Part shown: one piece after another, positions 4,832-5,692 of the stretch
Layout of the letters: every line of letters begins with the position of its first letter
How positions within the stretch are numbered: position 1 is the first letter of the stretch
Source of the DNA: Deltaproteobacteria bacterium
GTDB taxonomy: Bacteria; Desulfobacterota; Binatia; UBA9968
Length of the DNA stretch: 5,692 nucleotides
NCBI GenBank assembly: GCA_005879435.1
Contig: VBKX01000026.1
Coordinates: forward strand, 1-5,692
Direction: 5' to 3'
Notes under the pieces: model-generated
What the model was told of the DNA's origin: nothing
Database searches by the model: none
What the model saw: only the letters and a program-made list of their open reading frames with translations
Translations under genes and position numbers: made by a program

Positions 4832-5692
4832 ATGCAAATCATCGATGCCGACGGCCACGTCAACGATCGGCCTTGCATGGACGAAATTTCAAAATACATG
4901 CCGCCGGGCAATCGCACCCAGGTTTTCCCGCCATTCGATCATATCCACTTCCATTTTTTGGAAGGCGGTGACAAGCGCTCGCGCACCGGCACTGTCGGAC
5001 CCAAGGAATGGGTGAATTTTCTCGACGACGTCGGCATCGACTGGACCGTCGTTTATCCGACCGCGGGATTGGCCGTCGGCCGGATTATCGCTGAAGATTG
5101 GGCCATCGCCGCCTGTCGAGCGTACAACAATTGGCTCTATGAAAAATTCACCAACGTCAGCCCGCGCATCAAAGGTATGGCGCTGATTCCGATCCAAGAC
5201 GCGGATGCGGCGTGCGCAGAACTGCGCCGCGCGGTGAAAGAGCTCGGCATGGCCGGCGCCATGCTGCCGTCGAATGGCGAGGGCATCAAAGGCCATTTCG
5301 GCGCGAAGATCTACTGGCCGATTTATGAAGAAGCGCAAAAACTAAACGTCCCCCTGGCGATCCACGTCGGGGCGCTCCATCACTTGGGCATGGACACCAT
5401 TGGCGTTTATTACCCGGTGCACGCCCTCGGCCACCCGTTCGGCATCATGGCACAAGCCGCTGCGCTGTTGTCCTACGGGGTGTTCGATCGTTTTCCCAAA
5501 CTGCGCGTCGGTTTTCTCGAAGGCGGGGCCACGTGGGTGCCGTTTTTCATGGATCGCCTCGACCGCTCCTATCCGCACCATTTGCAGGTCGATATCGACG
5601 GCAAGTTCTTGCCGAGCTCTCAACCCGATGTCATGGCGAGCGAATACTTCCGCCGCCATGTGAAGGCAGGCAGAATTTTTGTCGGCTTCGAT
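4832..5692 (+). CDS. Amidohydrolase-2 family protein, ACMSD / gamma-resorcylate decarboxylase-like (3' end outside the window)
   Basis: The frame is open for 287 codons from the ATG at 4832 to the window edge. GAAAGGA stands upstream at a workable distance. The family has a metal-dependent TIM-barrel fold; members decarboxylate or hydrate aromatic-derived acids (ACMSD, gamma-resorcylate and 5-carboxyvanillate decarboxylases). Visible marks are the first-strand metal motif DADGH (5-9), used by this subgroup in place of His-x-His; WVNFLDDVGIDWTVVYP (60-76); PRIKGMALIPIQD (111-123); the barrel-strand His178 in PLAIHVG; and FPKLRVGFLEGGATWVP (221-237) with the following RLD. The region that should hold the catalytic Asp of the last strands is cut off or only just reached. 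The gene is divergent from the solute-binding protein, which suggests shared control and that the binding protein may supply its pathway. Substrate is not determined; no lesion was seen in the visible part. Confidence 0.85.
   Translation, partial: MQIIDADGHVNDRPCMDEISKYMPPGNRTQVFPPFDHIHFHFLEGGDKRSRTGTVGPKEWVNFLDDVGIDWTVVYPTAGLAVGRIIAEDWAIAACRAYNNWLYEKFTNVSPRIKGMALIPIQDADAACAELRRAVKELGMAGAMLPSNGEGIKGHFGAKIYWPIYEEAQKLNVPLAIHVGALHHLGMDTIGVYYPVHALGHPFGIMAQAAALLSYGVFDRFPKLRVGFLEGGATWVPFFMDRLDRSYPHHLQVDIDGKFLPSSQPDVMASEYFRRHVKAGRIFVGFD

Noticed and set aside
4687..4917. Longer N-terminus of the solute-binding protein starting at 4917
   Set aside because: The extension would overlap the divergent amidohydrolase start, precedes a strong ribosome site at 4692-4699, and would bury the signal peptide.
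4889..5338. Minus-strand frames inside the amidohydrolase (also 5342-5659)
   Set aside because: They are shadows of the intact plus-strand amidohydrolase.

Overview
The window is bacterial chromosomal DNA of moderate-to-high GC, with strong Shine-Dalgarno sites and sigma70-like promoter boxes. Gene content (UbiD-type decarboxylase, dienelactone-hydrolase-like protein with a Tat signal, lone extracellular solute-binding protein, ACMSD-like amidohydrolase) resembles the catabolic gene sets of uncultured soil, subsurface or marine lineages such as Deltaproteobacteria-like groups, Tectomicrobia, Binatota or Rokubacteria. That placement is inference from style only. No rRNA, tRNA, CRISPR array, transposase or phage gene was seen.

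Layout. Positions 1-198 (+) hold the C-terminal end of an unidentified protein. Positions 277-1591 (+) hold a UbiD-family decarboxylase whose prFMN/metal and catalytic residues are all present. However, its frame is broken near 381-387, where a conserved N-terminal block is missing, and a second conserved block is missing in frame near 1460. Positions 1722-2524 (+) hold a Tat-exported dienelactone-hydrolase-like gene with three in-frame stop codons and a frame-changing internal deletion near 2064-2075; its Cys-Asp-His triad is still encoded. A 33-bp dyad lies between the two genes, centred on a -10-like hexamer. Positions 2789-3067 (+) hold a small secreted protein of unknown function. Positions 3068-3681 have no convincing intact gene, but contain a coding-like minus-strand frame with an internal TAG and a cluster of palindromes, including a 13-bp perfect inverted repeat. 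Positions 3682-4686 (-) hold an intact ABC-type solute-binding protein, and 4832-5692 (+) an intact amidohydrolase that runs off the window. These last two are divergently transcribed from a 145-bp region with a TTGACA-gt-TGTCAA palindrome that offers a consensus -35 on both strands.

Taken together: UbiD (prFMN decarboxylation of aromatic or unsaturated acids), the DLH-like hydrolase (lactone/ester hydrolysis in ring-cleavage pathways) and the ACMSD-like amidohydrolase (decarboxylation or hydrolysis of aromatic-derived acids), plus a periplasmic binding protein, suggest uptake and breakdown of aromatic or organic-acid substrates. The main anomaly is that the two leftmost enzymes carry at least three internal losses of conserved blocks and three nonsense codons, while the right-hand genes look intact. 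The simplest reading is pseudogene decay confined to one side; assembly error is the main alternative. No clear new biological system could be shown. The best leads are this decay pattern, the two palindromic regulatory regions and the structured gap at 3.4-3.6 kb.
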